A stretch of DNA of 43,043 bases, taken from the NCBI GenBank assembly GCA_963972105.1, contig CAXAVH010000005.1:1-43043 (forward strand), in the 5' to 3' direction. Shown here piece by piece: positions 33,809 to 42,223 of this stretch (position 1 is its first letter; each line of letters begins with the position of its first letter). This DNA is from NZQO01 sp002693605. Lineage in GTDB: Bacteria; Bacteroidota; Bacteroidia; Flavobacteriales; Flavobacteriaceae. Position numbers and translations under genes: made by a program. The notes under the pieces were generated by a model. The model was not told the DNA's origin, did no database searches, and saw nothing but the letters and a program-made list of their open reading frames with translations.

Positions 33809-35542
33809 ATGAAAACCAAACCTACGCTATGTTTGGGCATACTCTTAGTATGCTCTATCTTCCCATTATTTTCACAATCGCTTTACGTAAGTACGAACGG
33901 TAATGACAGCCAGTCGGGATCTGCACAATTTCCCTTGCAATCCATACAGGCGGCAGCAAATGTTGCCACCGCCGGTACCACGGTATACGTTATGGGAGGC
34001 ACTTATCGAGAGAATATAACACTGAATACCCATTCGGGAAACAGCGGCAACCCCATTGTCTTCAAAAATTATGATCAGGCCGAAGTAATTATTGATGGCG
34101 GCGGAACTTCGGTAGCCGAGGGCACCGCAATAGTGGAATTAAAGGACGTATCATATATCGAAATACGCGGGTTTACCTTCAGGAACATCAAAAAACGCTT
34201 TGCGAAGGGCCTAATTATTCGCGAGGGCTGTTCCGATATCTCGGTGAACGATAATATTTTTACCGAAATCCACTTTTCAGATAACCCGAACGCGACCGTT
34301 ACCTACAGCGATAACGCCAGCCCTCTAGTGGTTTATGGAACCAATGCTGCACAAGCCATTAGTAATATAACCATGCGCGGAAACGAAATTTACAACTGCC
34401 GTACGGGGTACAGCGAGGGAATGTCCTTTAGCGGAAACGTGGACGGCTTTTTGGTAGAGGACAATTACGTGCACGATATCACGAACATTGGAATTCACGC
34501 AGAAGGTCACTTTGGTACCTGTCAAGATCCTCTGAAAGATCAGGCTCGAAATGGGGTGATTCGAAACAACATTGTTCACGATTGTGCCTCGAACGTCGCC
34601 ATTGCCGGAGGCATTTACATTGATGGCGCCCGGGATGTTGTTATTGAAAATAACCGGTCTTACAACGGTCAGTTGGGAATTAGCGTGGGGTGTGAGAATG
34701 TTGGCAAGTCGGCATCAAATATAGTTGTTCGCAATAATGTAATTTATAATAATTCGGAAACGGGAATCGAAATCGGTGGGTATGATTACCCATCTAATTC
34801 GGGCATCGTTGAGAATGCCATCGTTACGGGCAACACAAGTTTTAAGAATGATACGGGAAACCAATGGATTGGCGAATTATGGGTTACATACAACAATAAC
34901 CTAACCGTAGAGAACAATATTTTTTATGCCGAAAACGATCAAAACGTAGTGTATTATTACGATGCCAATAACGGGACGGGCAATACGTTTAACCACAACT
35001 TGTATAACCTACCCTCTGGGGCTGCGAACGCTGTCTTTACAGTGAATGGCATCGGGTACAATTCATTTGCCCAATACGTGCAGGGAACAGGGTACGATAC
35101 GCAATCGCAATTTGTAGACCCATTGTTTATGGACGCGAGCAATGGTGATTTCCACGTGGAGGCAACTTCGCCTGCCGTCGATGCGGGAAACCCTACCTTC
35201 ATCCCTGCCACCGGCGAGCTCGACATGGATGGCGAAAATAGAATGTATTCGGTGGTAGATTGTGGCGCTGATGAATTTCAGGAAGTGCTCGGGGTACCAT
35301 CCGCTTCTTCTTCCGAAGAAATTACAATCTATCCCAACCCAACGAAAGGCGATTTATACCTTACGGGTAGCGAGGGCACTATAAGTTATACCGTTTTCTC
35401 TATTTTGGGAACCGCTGTTCTCGCGGGAAGTACCGGCAATAGCTATATTGATTTGACCAACTTGCAGAGCGGAATTTATATAATAAAGCTCCGCTTGCCG
35501 GAAACTGGCTACGAACAATCCGTTAAATTAATTCGGCGTTAG
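33809..35542 (+). CDS. Right-handed beta-helix protein with T9SS type A sorting domain
   Basis: This 577-residue protein has a signal peptide (LCLGILLVCSIFPLFSQS). The mature N-terminus reads YVSTNGNDSQSGSAQFPLQSIQAAAN, the opening of DUF1565-like and polysaccharide-lyase-6-like beta-helix domains. Residues ~60-400 carry parallel beta-helix coils with repeated N-x-I/V turns (VRNNVIYNNSETGIEIGG, VIENNRSYNGQLGISVG). The last ~75 residues (ITIYPNPTKGDLYLTG to KLIRR) are the T9SS type A sorting domain, so it is carried across the outer membrane. Many such proteins act on acidic polysaccharides, but I cannot identify catalytic residues, so lyase, epimerase or binding roles all remain open. It has the strongest promoter match in the window. 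Confidence 0.9.
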   Translation: MKTKPTLCLGILLVCSIFPLFSQSLYVSTNGNDSQSGSAQFPLQSIQAAANVATAGTTVYVMGGTYRENITLNTHSGNSGNPIVFKNYDQAEVIIDGGGTSVAEGTAIVELKDVSYIEIRGFTFRNIKKRFAKGLIIREGCSDISVNDNIFTEIHFSDNPNATVTYSDNASPLVVYGTNAAQAISNITMRGNEIYNCRTGYSEGMSFSGNVDGFLVEDNYVHDITNIGIHAEGHFGTCQDPLKDQARNGVIRNNIVHDCASNVAIAGGIYIDGARDVVIENNRSYNGQLGISVGCENVGKSASNIVVRNNVIYNNSETGIEIGGYDYPSNSGIVENAIVTGNTSFKNDTGNQWIGELWVTYNNNLTVENNIFYAENDQNVVYYYDANNGTGNTFNHNLYNLPSGAANAVFTVNGIGYNSFAQYVQGTGYDTQSQFVDPLFMDASNGDFHVEATSPAVDAGNPTFIPATGELDMDGENRMYSVVDCGADEFQEVLGVPSASSSEEITIYPNPTKGDLYLTGSEGTISYTVFSILGTAVLAGSTGNSYIDLTNLQSGIYIIKLRLPETGYEQSVKLIRR

Positions 35543-35563
35543 AATGGATTACGGCGATTAGGG

Positions 35564-36874
35564 CTAGATTGGCTTAATTTTATCTTGTCTTCCGTTTACA
35601 TATCGAAATCCATTTTCCCCGTAATAGCCGGCCTCCTCTAGCATAATGCGAATGTCCTTGTCCCACTCGGGTATGGCCACGGTCGTATTGAGCTCAATGG
35701 CATATACCGTATTTGGGTAAAGCGGATAATCGCCGTTAACCGGCACGCCACCTTGTGAATCCCACATCCCGATAGTGGGCCCGGCACTGTGGCCGTATGT
35801 CCCTAGCGGGTGCGTGTAAATCGACGGGCGCAATCCCTCCGCTTTGGCCTCTTTCAGCGATTTTAGCAAAATCTGGTTGCCCGTTTTTCCGGTTTCATAG
35901 TTATTGGTAAGGATATCCTGCACCCTATTCCCTTTTTCGAAAGCATCCTGCAGGTATTGGGGTACGTCACGTTCCCCCTCTTCCAGCACATAGGCATGCT
36001 GCTGGCAATCGGTATTCAGGCCAATGTAGGTTATACCAAAATCGCAATGTAGCAAGTCTCCACGGCGTATCACCTCATCTTTCTTTGCCTTACTGAACGA
36101 TTCTATATGACTTTTCAGGGCTTCGGAACTGCGCTGTACGTCAACGGTGGGATGAAACCAGGTTTCCAGTCCCATATCGGTAACCTTCTGGCGCATAAAC
36201 CACACTACGTCATCGGTCGTGGTAACGCCGGGTGTAATTACCTTAGAAGAAAACGCCTCATCGATGATGCCGTGCGTTACCGCCACGAGGGTATTGTAGA
36301 GTTCCATTTCCTTTTCAGTGCGGGTTTCAATCCACCCTATCGCTAGCTTTTCAGCAGAAACAAGACGGTCTTCATATTTCTTCGGAAGCGCTTCCTTTAG
36401 TTCCTCATAATCGGTTTTTACCAAACCATCGGCAATTCCGAAGTGCTCTGAAGTATTAATGCCAATTTTCTCGGGGTTTCGCTCCTCGATAATTTCTACC
36501 AAGCGCGCCCATTGGTCGGGCTGCTTTTCCTTATCCCACGCAGAGACGATGTTCTCGCCCACGTCATAGCGCGCAACTGCCAATTTCTCGATCGTGTTTT
36601 TTTCCTTGTTGCGGTAAAATACCAAAATTGTCCTTCTGCGTGCGTTGAGCCATAATGCTGGCAACATCGTACGCATAACGGGGTCTTCGTTATATTCCCT
36701 TGAAATTACAAGCCACATATCAATATCGGCCCTGTCCATTAGCTGCGGAAGCAGGTTGTTGAAACGATCGGCCAAGAGCTCGTCCTTCAACGTTGCGCGA
36801 TCGCGCTCGGGCAGAATTTGTGAAACGGCTGAAACAGAGATGAATAAAAATAGAATGAAGGTAGCATGTCGCAT
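35564..36874 (-). CDS. Secreted M24-family metallopeptidase (Xaa-Pro peptidase-like)
   Basis: This 436-residue protein begins with a signal peptide (MRHATFILFLFISVSAVSQ). The C-terminal ~250 residues have the pita-bread M24 fold with a full metal set: Asp in LHCDFG, Asp in GLNTDCQQHA, His in THPLGTYGHSAG, Glu in VYAIELNT and Glu in IRIMLEEAG. The N-terminal ~170 residues (ADIDMWLVISREYNEDP) match the creatinase/prolidase N-domain. It likely removes N-terminal residues next to proline outside the cytoplasm. It ends 21 bases from the convergent beta-helix gene and lies 52 bases after menE on the same strand. The protein has no T9SS domain. Confidence 0.9.
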   Translation of the reverse strand: MRHATFILFLFISVSAVSQILPERDRATLKDELLADRFNNLLPQLMDRADIDMWLVISREYNEDPVMRTMLPALWLNARRRTILVFYRNKEKNTIEKLAVARYDVGENIVSAWDKEKQPDQWARLVEIIEERNPEKIGINTSEHFGIADGLVKTDYEELKEALPKKYEDRLVSAEKLAIGWIETRTEKEMELYNTLVAVTHGIIDEAFSSKVITPGVTTTDDVVWFMRQKVTDMGLETWFHPTVDVQRSSEALKSHIESFSKAKKDEVIRRGDLLHCDFGITYIGLNTDCQQHAYVLEEGERDVPQYLQDAFEKGNRVQDILTNNYETGKTGNQILLKSLKEAKAEGLRPSIYTHPLGTYGHSAGPTIGMWDSQGGVPVNGDYPLYPNTVYAIELNTTVAIPEWDKDIRIMLEEAGYYGENGFRYVNGRQDKIKPI

Positions 36875-36926
36875 AGGTTGAATTTTAAGATGGCTAAATG
36901 TACAAATCGCGCCGCAATGGAACCAT

Positions 36927-37994
36927 TTATTTGTATTTCCTTAACATTTGTATGACGTCGTTGCGCTTCACCTTTCCTGTTTCGGTATACGGAAACTCTG
37001 AGACCGTGTAAATGCGCTTCGGTTTCTCGTAGGGATGGAGCGTGGCAAATGCCTGGGCATAATTTGGAAGAAGTGCCTCGTCCCTTTTCTCGAGGATCAA
37101 AATGATGCGCTCTCCTAGCGCTTCATCTATTTCCGAGGCAATTATAAACGGATAGGTGATGTGCGCGGCAAGCTTTTCCTCTACCTTTTCGGGAAAAACC
37201 TTTACTGCCCCGCTGTTAATGACGTTGTCGTACCTTCCCAACCATTCAAACGAAGTGGCACTTATAAGCTTTACGACATCGTTGGTAACAATATCTTCCT
37301 CGATGATGCCGGGAGCTTGAATGCGCAGGCAGTTGCGGGTGTCTACGGAAAATTTTACGGTAGGAAGTGCCGAGAACACCTCGGTACGGGCCGGGCCGTT
37401 AATGCGCCTAATGGCAATGTGGGTAACGGTTTCGGTCATCCCGTACGTTGCAAAGGCCTCGGTAGGTACGTGTTGTAATTTCTGTTCCAAGTCTGAGGTG
37501 ATGGGCCCGCCGCCTATAATCAATTTCTTCACTTTTTTTAAAGCCGGGAGCGAGAAATACACTTGGTAGGGAACCATCGCCACGAAATCGTAATCGTTAT
37601 CGTACTGTGTAAGGGCGTCTTTTTCGGGCGCTACTACATGTAACTGCCAACCCAATACCATTGCCCTAACGAGCATCATTTTGCCCGCTATGAAGTTAGC
37701 CGGAAGGCACAACAGGGCCGATGTATTTTCGCCTAGCTTAAAGTAGGTAGCAGTCGCCCTAGCGCTATGTATCATCGCGCTTTTTGAAAGGGATATTTTT
37801 TTAGGCTTTCCTGTTGAACCCGATGTTTTTACTAGTATGTGGGTATCGGGGCCGAGCCACTTTTCCAAAAATTTTCCCATGTGAATCTCGTAGTCATCGC
37901 CGTGGTCCTTCAACTTTTTCGCAAAGTGCAGCAACTCATCGGCCGACTCGTAGTGGAGTCCGTTGAAGGTAAATGATGGATGGAATAGTTGCAC
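36927..37994 (-). CDS. menE: o-Succinylbenzoate-CoA ligase
   Basis: MenE is an ANL-superfamily adenylating enzyme that converts OSB to OSB-CoA in menaquinone synthesis. The 355-residue form is short, as in flavobacteria (E. coli MenE is 451). The P-loop motif is LVKTSGSTGKPKKISLS (~54-70), the aromatic-motif region TYGMTETVTHIA, and the C-terminal hinge GRYDNVINSGAVKVFPEKVE with the catalytic Lys in TETGKVKRND near the end. It is the last gene of the men operon, 14 bases after the CPBP gene. The alternative, a general acyl-CoA ligase, is made unlikely by menC and menA in the same operon. Confidence 0.92.
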   Translation of the reverse strand: MQLFHPSFTFNGLHYESADELLHFAKKLKDHGDDYEIHMGKFLEKWLGPDTHILVKTSGSTGKPKKISLSKSAMIHSARATATYFKLGENTSALLCLPANFIAGKMMLVRAMVLGWQLHVVAPEKDALTQYDNDYDFVAMVPYQVYFSLPALKKVKKLIIGGGPITSDLEQKLQHVPTEAFATYGMTETVTHIAIRRINGPARTEVFSALPTVKFSVDTRNCLRIQAPGIIEEDIVTNDVVKLISATSFEWLGRYDNVINSGAVKVFPEKVEEKLAAHITYPFIIASEIDEALGERIILILEKRDEALLPNYAQAFATLHPYEKPKRIYTVSEFPYTETGKVKRNDVIQMLRKYK

Positions 37995-38008
37995 GGGGTT
38001 GGATTTGC

Positions 38009-38971
38009 TTAATGCTCTATTACGGGTGGCTCTTCAGCTTGTATAACCGGCGCCTCGACCGTTCCGAACAATTTATTTTTCCAGTCCGACCATTTGTAGC
38101 GCCAGGCGAAAATGGCAATGAATATGGGGTACATAATCAATACGGGAACCAATACATCGACGCCAGCGGTAGGGTTGGAAATATCCTTGAAGATCGAGTG
38201 GGTTTGGAAAACGGTCCAGTCGGCCGTGACGAGTAGCGCAGCGATAAGATTATTGCCAGCGTGAAAGCCCAGGGCCAACTCCATTCCTTCATCCATGAGC
38301 GTAATAATTCCCAACAAGAACCCGGTACCGATGTAGTATACCATTATAATATTTCCCAGCTTTTCCACTTCGGGATTGAAAAAATGGAGCCCCCCAAAAA
38401 CAATCGAGGTAACTAGTAACGGAACCCATTTATTCTTGGCAATAACCCCAAGACCTTGCATAAGGTAGCCACGGAAAAGATATTCCTCGAAACTGGTTTG
38501 CAACGGAATCATCAATACCGAGATCAATGCCAAAATTAAAAAAGGTCCCCATTGAAACTGCACCACATAATCATCTGGGTTGCTAAAATAATCGATTAGG
38601 GTAAGCACCACGGTAACAATGGCAATTAGGCCAAAGGCGAACCAGATTCTACCCCAATCGGTTTTCCTTCGGCTCGTGGTCAAGCTAGTAAAAGTTTGCC
38701 TATGAAGATATCTCACTATTAAATAAAGGGCACCAAGGCCTATGGCAAAGCTCAACAACATTAGGAAGAGCGTGAGATTCGAGTCTAGCACCGTCATCAG
38801 TTTGGCGGGGTCCTCAAGATCGGATAGGTTACCATTGGAACTCATAACCTTGAGACCGGCTATCACGGCGAAGGGAATGGCCCCAAGTTGCGAAGCCAGA
38901 AAAATAACAAAGACCCCAATGGCGTAGCGCCACCAATCGTGCAGGTAATAAAATGCTTGCTTTATGTACAT
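38009..38971 (-). CDS. CPBP-family intramembrane metalloprotease in the men operon
   Basis: I choose ATG 38971, 17 bases after the menC stop, giving 320 residues; a longer frame from 39013 would overlap menC. The CPBP (Rce1/Abi) motifs are complete: Glu162-Glu163-x3-Arg167 in FEEYLFRG, His196 in FGGLHFFN and His237/Asn241 in ALGFHAGNN. About eight hydrophobic segments span the membrane. Eukaryotic Rce1 cleaves prenylated proteins; bacterial members often have bacteriocin-related or regulatory roles. What it does between menC and menE is unknown. Fourteen bases separate it from menE, so it is surely co-transcribed. The residues argue for an active protease. Confidence 0.92.
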   Translation of the reverse strand: MYIKQAFYYLHDWWRYAIGVFVIFLASQLGAIPFAVIAGLKVMSSNGNLSDLEDPAKLMTVLDSNLTLFLMLLSFAIGLGALYLIVRYLHRQTFTSLTTSRRKTDWGRIWFAFGLIAIVTVVLTLIDYFSNPDDYVVQFQWGPFLILALISVLMIPLQTSFEEYLFRGYLMQGLGVIAKNKWVPLLVTSIVFGGLHFFNPEVEKLGNIIMVYYIGTGFLLGIITLMDEGMELALGFHAGNNLIAALLVTADWTVFQTHSIFKDISNPTAGVDVLVPVLIMYPIFIAIFAWRYKWSDWKNKLFGTVEAPVIQAEEPPVIEH

Positions 38972-38988
38972 AGATTCTTGTTTAATTT

Positions 38989-40035
38989 TCAGGAAAGTAC
39001 CGCCAAGTTCCAATTGCCATCGCGGTTATATTTTATTTTTCCTCGACTTACCTCTAGTGGCGACGGGATATTATTCGTGTACAAGCCCCCAGTGCCCAAT
39101 CCTTGCGGCAATTTACTATTTTTTGTATAGGTATATTGTGAAATTGCGTTTAATCCTACGTTGCTCTCAAGCGCCGAGGTTATCCACCACTGCGCGTCCT
39201 GCGTCTCGGCAATTTCAATCCATTGGTCGGTGCCACGGAAACCTCCAACCAAACTTGGCTTTAAAATAATATACTGCGGAAGGATATGCTGGAGCAGTTT
39301 TTCCTTTTCATCCAACGAGGTGACCCCAATTAGCTCCTCGTCCAGTGCGATAGGTAGGGGCGAATCTTCACATAATCGCGCCATTTCGTCCTTTTGTCCG
39401 GGGGCAATGGGCTGTTCGATAGAATGAATGTGAAATTGAGAAAGTTTATTTAGTTTCTCTCTCGCCTCTGCGGCCGAAAAAGCGCCGTTGGCATCTACCC
39501 GAATTTCAATTTCGCCCGTCGAAAAGTTCCTGCGTATCAATTTTAACAAGTCGAGCTCAGCATCAAAATCAATGGCCCCAATCTTTAATTTTATACAGGA
39601 GAAACCGGCTGATATCTTTTCTGAAATCTGTTTCTTCATAAACCCCTTATCACCCATCCACACCAACCCATTGATCGGTATTTCTGCCGTGCCGTTTGAA
39701 AATTCAGAAGGGAAAATCTCGAAGGGGTCTTTCGCGCCTAACGATCGAAATGCCGTTTCCACCCCAATCTGGATGGAAGGGTAGTCTGCCAGCGCATCGT
39801 AAAGCGCCTGTTCGCCCAAGTGTATGTTCCGGCACGTCCATTTCAGCTTGTCCTCATAATCGGGCCTATCGTCACTACTTAGGCCGCGCAAAAGACCGCA
39901 CTCGCCAATTCCGAAGCGATTGCCCTGCTGCAGCCGCAAAAACCACGTCTCCTTGGTTTTAAGGATACCGCGTGAAGTGCCGCTGGGCCTTTTGAAATTC
40001 AATATATATTTTTGGTAGGTGGCGTTTACATCCAT
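38989..40035 (-). CDS. menC: o-Succinylbenzoate synthase
   Basis: MenC dehydrates SHCHC to o-succinylbenzoate, an enolase-superfamily step of menaquinone synthesis. The 348-residue chain has the catalytic Lys149 and Lys151 in CIKLKIG, metal ligands Asp181 (RVDANGA), Glu207 (SIEQP) and Asp232 (LDEE), and Lys259 in ILKPSLVGG. This is the KxK...D...E...D...K layout of the MenC/MLE branch. N-acylamino-acid racemases and dipeptide epimerases share it, but menA and menE in the same operon support MenC. The preceding UPF0173 gene ends 13 bases upstream. Confidence 0.93.
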   Translation of the reverse strand: MDVNATYQKYILNFKRPSGTSRGILKTKETWFLRLQQGNRFGIGECGLLRGLSSDDRPDYEDKLKWTCRNIHLGEQALYDALADYPSIQIGVETAFRSLGAKDPFEIFPSEFSNGTAEIPINGLVWMGDKGFMKKQISEKISAGFSCIKLKIGAIDFDAELDLLKLIRRNFSTGEIEIRVDANGAFSAAEAREKLNKLSQFHIHSIEQPIAPGQKDEMARLCEDSPLPIALDEELIGVTSLDEKEKLLQHILPQYIILKPSLVGGFRGTDQWIEIAETQDAQWWITSALESNVGLNAISQYTYTKNSKLPQGLGTGGLYTNNIPSPLEVSRGKIKYNRDGNWNLAVLS

Positions 40036-40048
40036 AGAAAGTCAAGGG

Positions 40049-40729
40049 CTAAAGTTCAATACTTTCGCCTATTTCCAGCAACATAAGGTCTTTGTTTGCG
40101 TCATAAAATTTCCGCTTGGCCTCTTCGTGGTCAATTTCTATGTACCCAAAAGTATCGAAGTGTACGCCCAAAATTTTATCACATTCTACAAAATCACTGG
40201 CGAGAATGGCATCTTCAATTCCCATCGTGAAGTTATCGCCAATAGGCAGGATCGCCAAATCGAGCTTAGTTCGCATCGGGATTAGTTTCATATCCATAGT
40301 GAGTGCGGTATCTCCCGCGATGTAGATGTTCTTATGCTCACCCTCGATAATAAAACCGCCCGGCTGACCCCCGTAACTACCATCGGGAAAGGAGCTGGTG
40401 TGAATAGCATTGACGTATTTTACGTACCCAAAATCGAATTGCCAGCCACCGCCGTGGTTCATGGGGTGTACCTCTATGCCTTTTTCTTCGTAATGATTGG
40501 CAATCTCGTAGTTGCTGACGATCGTGGCACCGGTATTCTTGGCAATTGCCTCGGCATCCAGTGTGTGGTCCTGGTGCGCGTGGGTTAGCAGGATATAATC
40601 TGCCTTCAGGGTATTTATATCAACCTTATCTTTTGAAAGGTCGTTGCCCGTTATAAATGGGTCTACCAGTAAGTGCTTTCCCCCTACCTCGATGGCTAGG
40701 GTATTTTGTCCGTAAAATGTAATTTTCAT
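40049..40729 (-). CDS. UPF0173 metallo-beta-lactamase-fold hydrolase
   Basis: This 226-residue protein is a metal-dependent hydrolase of the UPF0173 family. The metal motif HAHQDH (His50, His52, Asp54, His55) is in LLTHAHQDHTLDAE, and YIAGDTALT gives the later Asp ligand; GVHFDTFG near the end supplies another His. It has no signal peptide and should be cytoplasmic. It lies between menA and menC, 16 bases after the first and 13 before the second. Characterised relatives of this fold hydrolyse thioesters, lactones, phosphodiesters and more, so sequence does not fix the substrate. A role in menaquinone synthesis is an inference from position. Confidence 0.92.
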   Translation of the reverse strand: MKITFYGQNTLAIEVGGKHLLVDPFITGNDLSKDKVDINTLKADYILLTHAHQDHTLDAEAIAKNTGATIVSNYEIANHYEEKGIEVHPMNHGGGWQFDFGYVKYVNAIHTSSFPDGSYGGQPGGFIIEGEHKNIYIAGDTALTMDMKLIPMRTKLDLAILPIGDNFTMGIEDAILASDFVECDKILGVHFDTFGYIEIDHEEAKRKFYDANKDLMLLEIGESIEL

Positions 40730-40745
40730 GAGTGGCTATTTTTCC

Positions 40746-41660
40746 TTAAATATAATCTTTAAAGTAGATAACGGCAAATAGCAATACGGAAAACAGGAAA
40801 GTGCTGAGCGCCACTTTTTTCAACTCGGGGTCCAGCAAGGCTGGCGATGTGTTGCGAAATACCACCTTAATATTATGAAAAAGGGGCAGGAACGCAAGTA
40901 ACGGCAGAAACCTCATCCAGCCATTACCCATGAGGAACGTATAGATCATAGCCGCTGCGAAGGCGAGCAATACCAATAGCGTATGGTAGAGCTTGGAGGT
41001 TTTCTCGCCCAATAATACCGCCAACGTATTTTTATTTACCCGCGCATCGGGTATCCTATCGCGCATATTGTTCAAGTTGAGCACTGCAGCGCTCAGGAGG
41101 CCAATGGTAAGTGCCGGCAATACGATAAAATCGCCCAGATGTTGCGCATAGAGGAAATAACACCCCATAACACCCAACAGCCCAAAAAATAGGAATACGA
41201 AAACATCACCCAAGGCCCGGTAACCATAGGCCTTACTTCCTACCGTATAGGTGATGGCCGCGATAATGGCCGCAATTCCCAGATTGAAAAATAGGAATGA
41301 AAGCAGGAAATTCTCGTTTCCGAAGGCGACGAAGATGAGCAGGGTGGCTACCAACAACGTAAGTACTGCGGTGATGCCCATCCCCCATTTTAACTCACTC
41401 GCCGATAGCAATCCGCTCTGCATGGCCCGGCGGGGGCCAATTCGCTCGGCATTGTCGGTTCCCTTAACGCCATCGCCGTAGTCATTGGCAAAGTTTGAAA
41501 GAATCTGAAATCCCAAAGTAGTAAGTAACGCCAATATGAATATCGTTGCCGAAAATTGCCCGCTTGCCACAGCAGCGGCACTTGCAGTGATTATTCCAGA
41601 TACCGATAGCGGCAGGGTGCGCAGCCGGGCGGCGGAAATCCATGCTCGAAATTTAACCAT
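40746..41660 (-). CDS. menA: 1,4-dihydroxy-2-naphthoate polyprenyltransferase
   Basis: MenA prenylates DHNA to demethylmenaquinone in the inner membrane. I choose ATG 41660 (304 residues); a TTG two codons upstream is possible. The UbiA-family Asp-rich motifs are ANDYGDGVKGTD (~58-69) and NNMRDRIPD in the second half. About nine hydrophobic segments are visible. IGPRRAMQSG after the first motif is common in MenA proteins. It is the first gene of the men operon, after a TAnnTTTG box on the minus strand. menB, menD, menF and menG are not in the window. Confidence 0.94.
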   Translation of the reverse strand: MVKFRAWISAARLRTLPLSVSGIITASAAAVASGQFSATIFILALLTTLGFQILSNFANDYGDGVKGTDNAERIGPRRAMQSGLLSASELKWGMGITAVLTLLVATLLIFVAFGNENFLLSFLFFNLGIAAIIAAITYTVGSKAYGYRALGDVFVFLFFGLLGVMGCYFLYAQHLGDFIVLPALTIGLLSAAVLNLNNMRDRIPDARVNKNTLAVLLGEKTSKLYHTLLVLLAFAAAMIYTFLMGNGWMRFLPLLAFLPLFHNIKVVFRNTSPALLDPELKKVALSTFLFSVLLFAVIYFKDYI

Positions 41661-41679
41661 GTTCAATTATTTATGAGCG

Positions 41680-41687
41680 CAAAAATA
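41680..41687 (-). promoter_or_regulatory. -7 box of the men operon
   Basis: On the minus strand TATTTTTG is an exact TAnnTTTG match, ending about 20 bases before the menA ATG. No TTG is visible 17-23 bases upstream. Confidence 0.5.
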
Positions 41688-41828
41688 CGGTATAAAATAA
41701 AATTGGTTACCCCTTTGAAAATTTCATTGGATTTAGATTTAACCCTCATCTAACTTAGCCCGTGCCATACCCACTGCGGTTACAGAAATTTGCTTAGCTT
41801 TAGCTGCTTTAACCTATACAAAAAATTT

Positions 41829-42200
41829 ATGGTTACTTCCTACCACGCCGGCCTACTGCTGCTTCGCCTGGGATTCTCGGGACTGATGCTCACCCACGGC
41901 CTACCTAAGTTACTAAGGGCCCTACAGGGAAATCTTGAATTTGGCGATCCTCTTGGTCTCGGCCCTACCCTCTCCCTACTGCTCGTTATTATCGGGGAGG
42001 TTATTTGCCCACTATTGATTATCGTGGGGTGGAAAACCCGTTGGGCGGCCATACCCACCATAATAACTATGGCGGTCGCTGCTTTCGTTGTTCACGGGAA
42101 TGACCCCTTTGGCCAAAAGGAAAAAGCACTGCTCTATCTTGTTGCGTTCATTGTCATCGCACTAGTTGGGCCGGGACGATACTCCTTCGACCGGTCGTAG
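41829..42200 (+). CDS. DoxX-family membrane protein
   Basis: This 123-residue protein has four hydrophobic segments. LRLGFSGLMLTHGLPKL near the N-terminus is the DoxX family hallmark, followed by LLLVIIGEVICPLLIIVGWKTRWAA. The ATG at 41829 is preferred: the upstream in-frame TTG at 41790 would add a poorly hydrophobic leader. DoxX relatives have been linked to quinone oxidation and redox control, but most are unstudied. Its divergent position from the men operon (168 bases apart) is suggestive and no more. It ends 23 bases before the convergent holA gene. Confidence 0.88.
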   Translation: MVTSYHAGLLLLRLGFSGLMLTHGLPKLLRALQGNLEFGDPLGLGPTLSLLLVIIGEVICPLLIIVGWKTRWAAIPTIITMAVAAFVVHGNDPFGQKEKALLYLVAFIVIALVGPGRYSFDRS

Positions 42201-42223
42201 CAATCGGTGTAGATAATTTCCCC

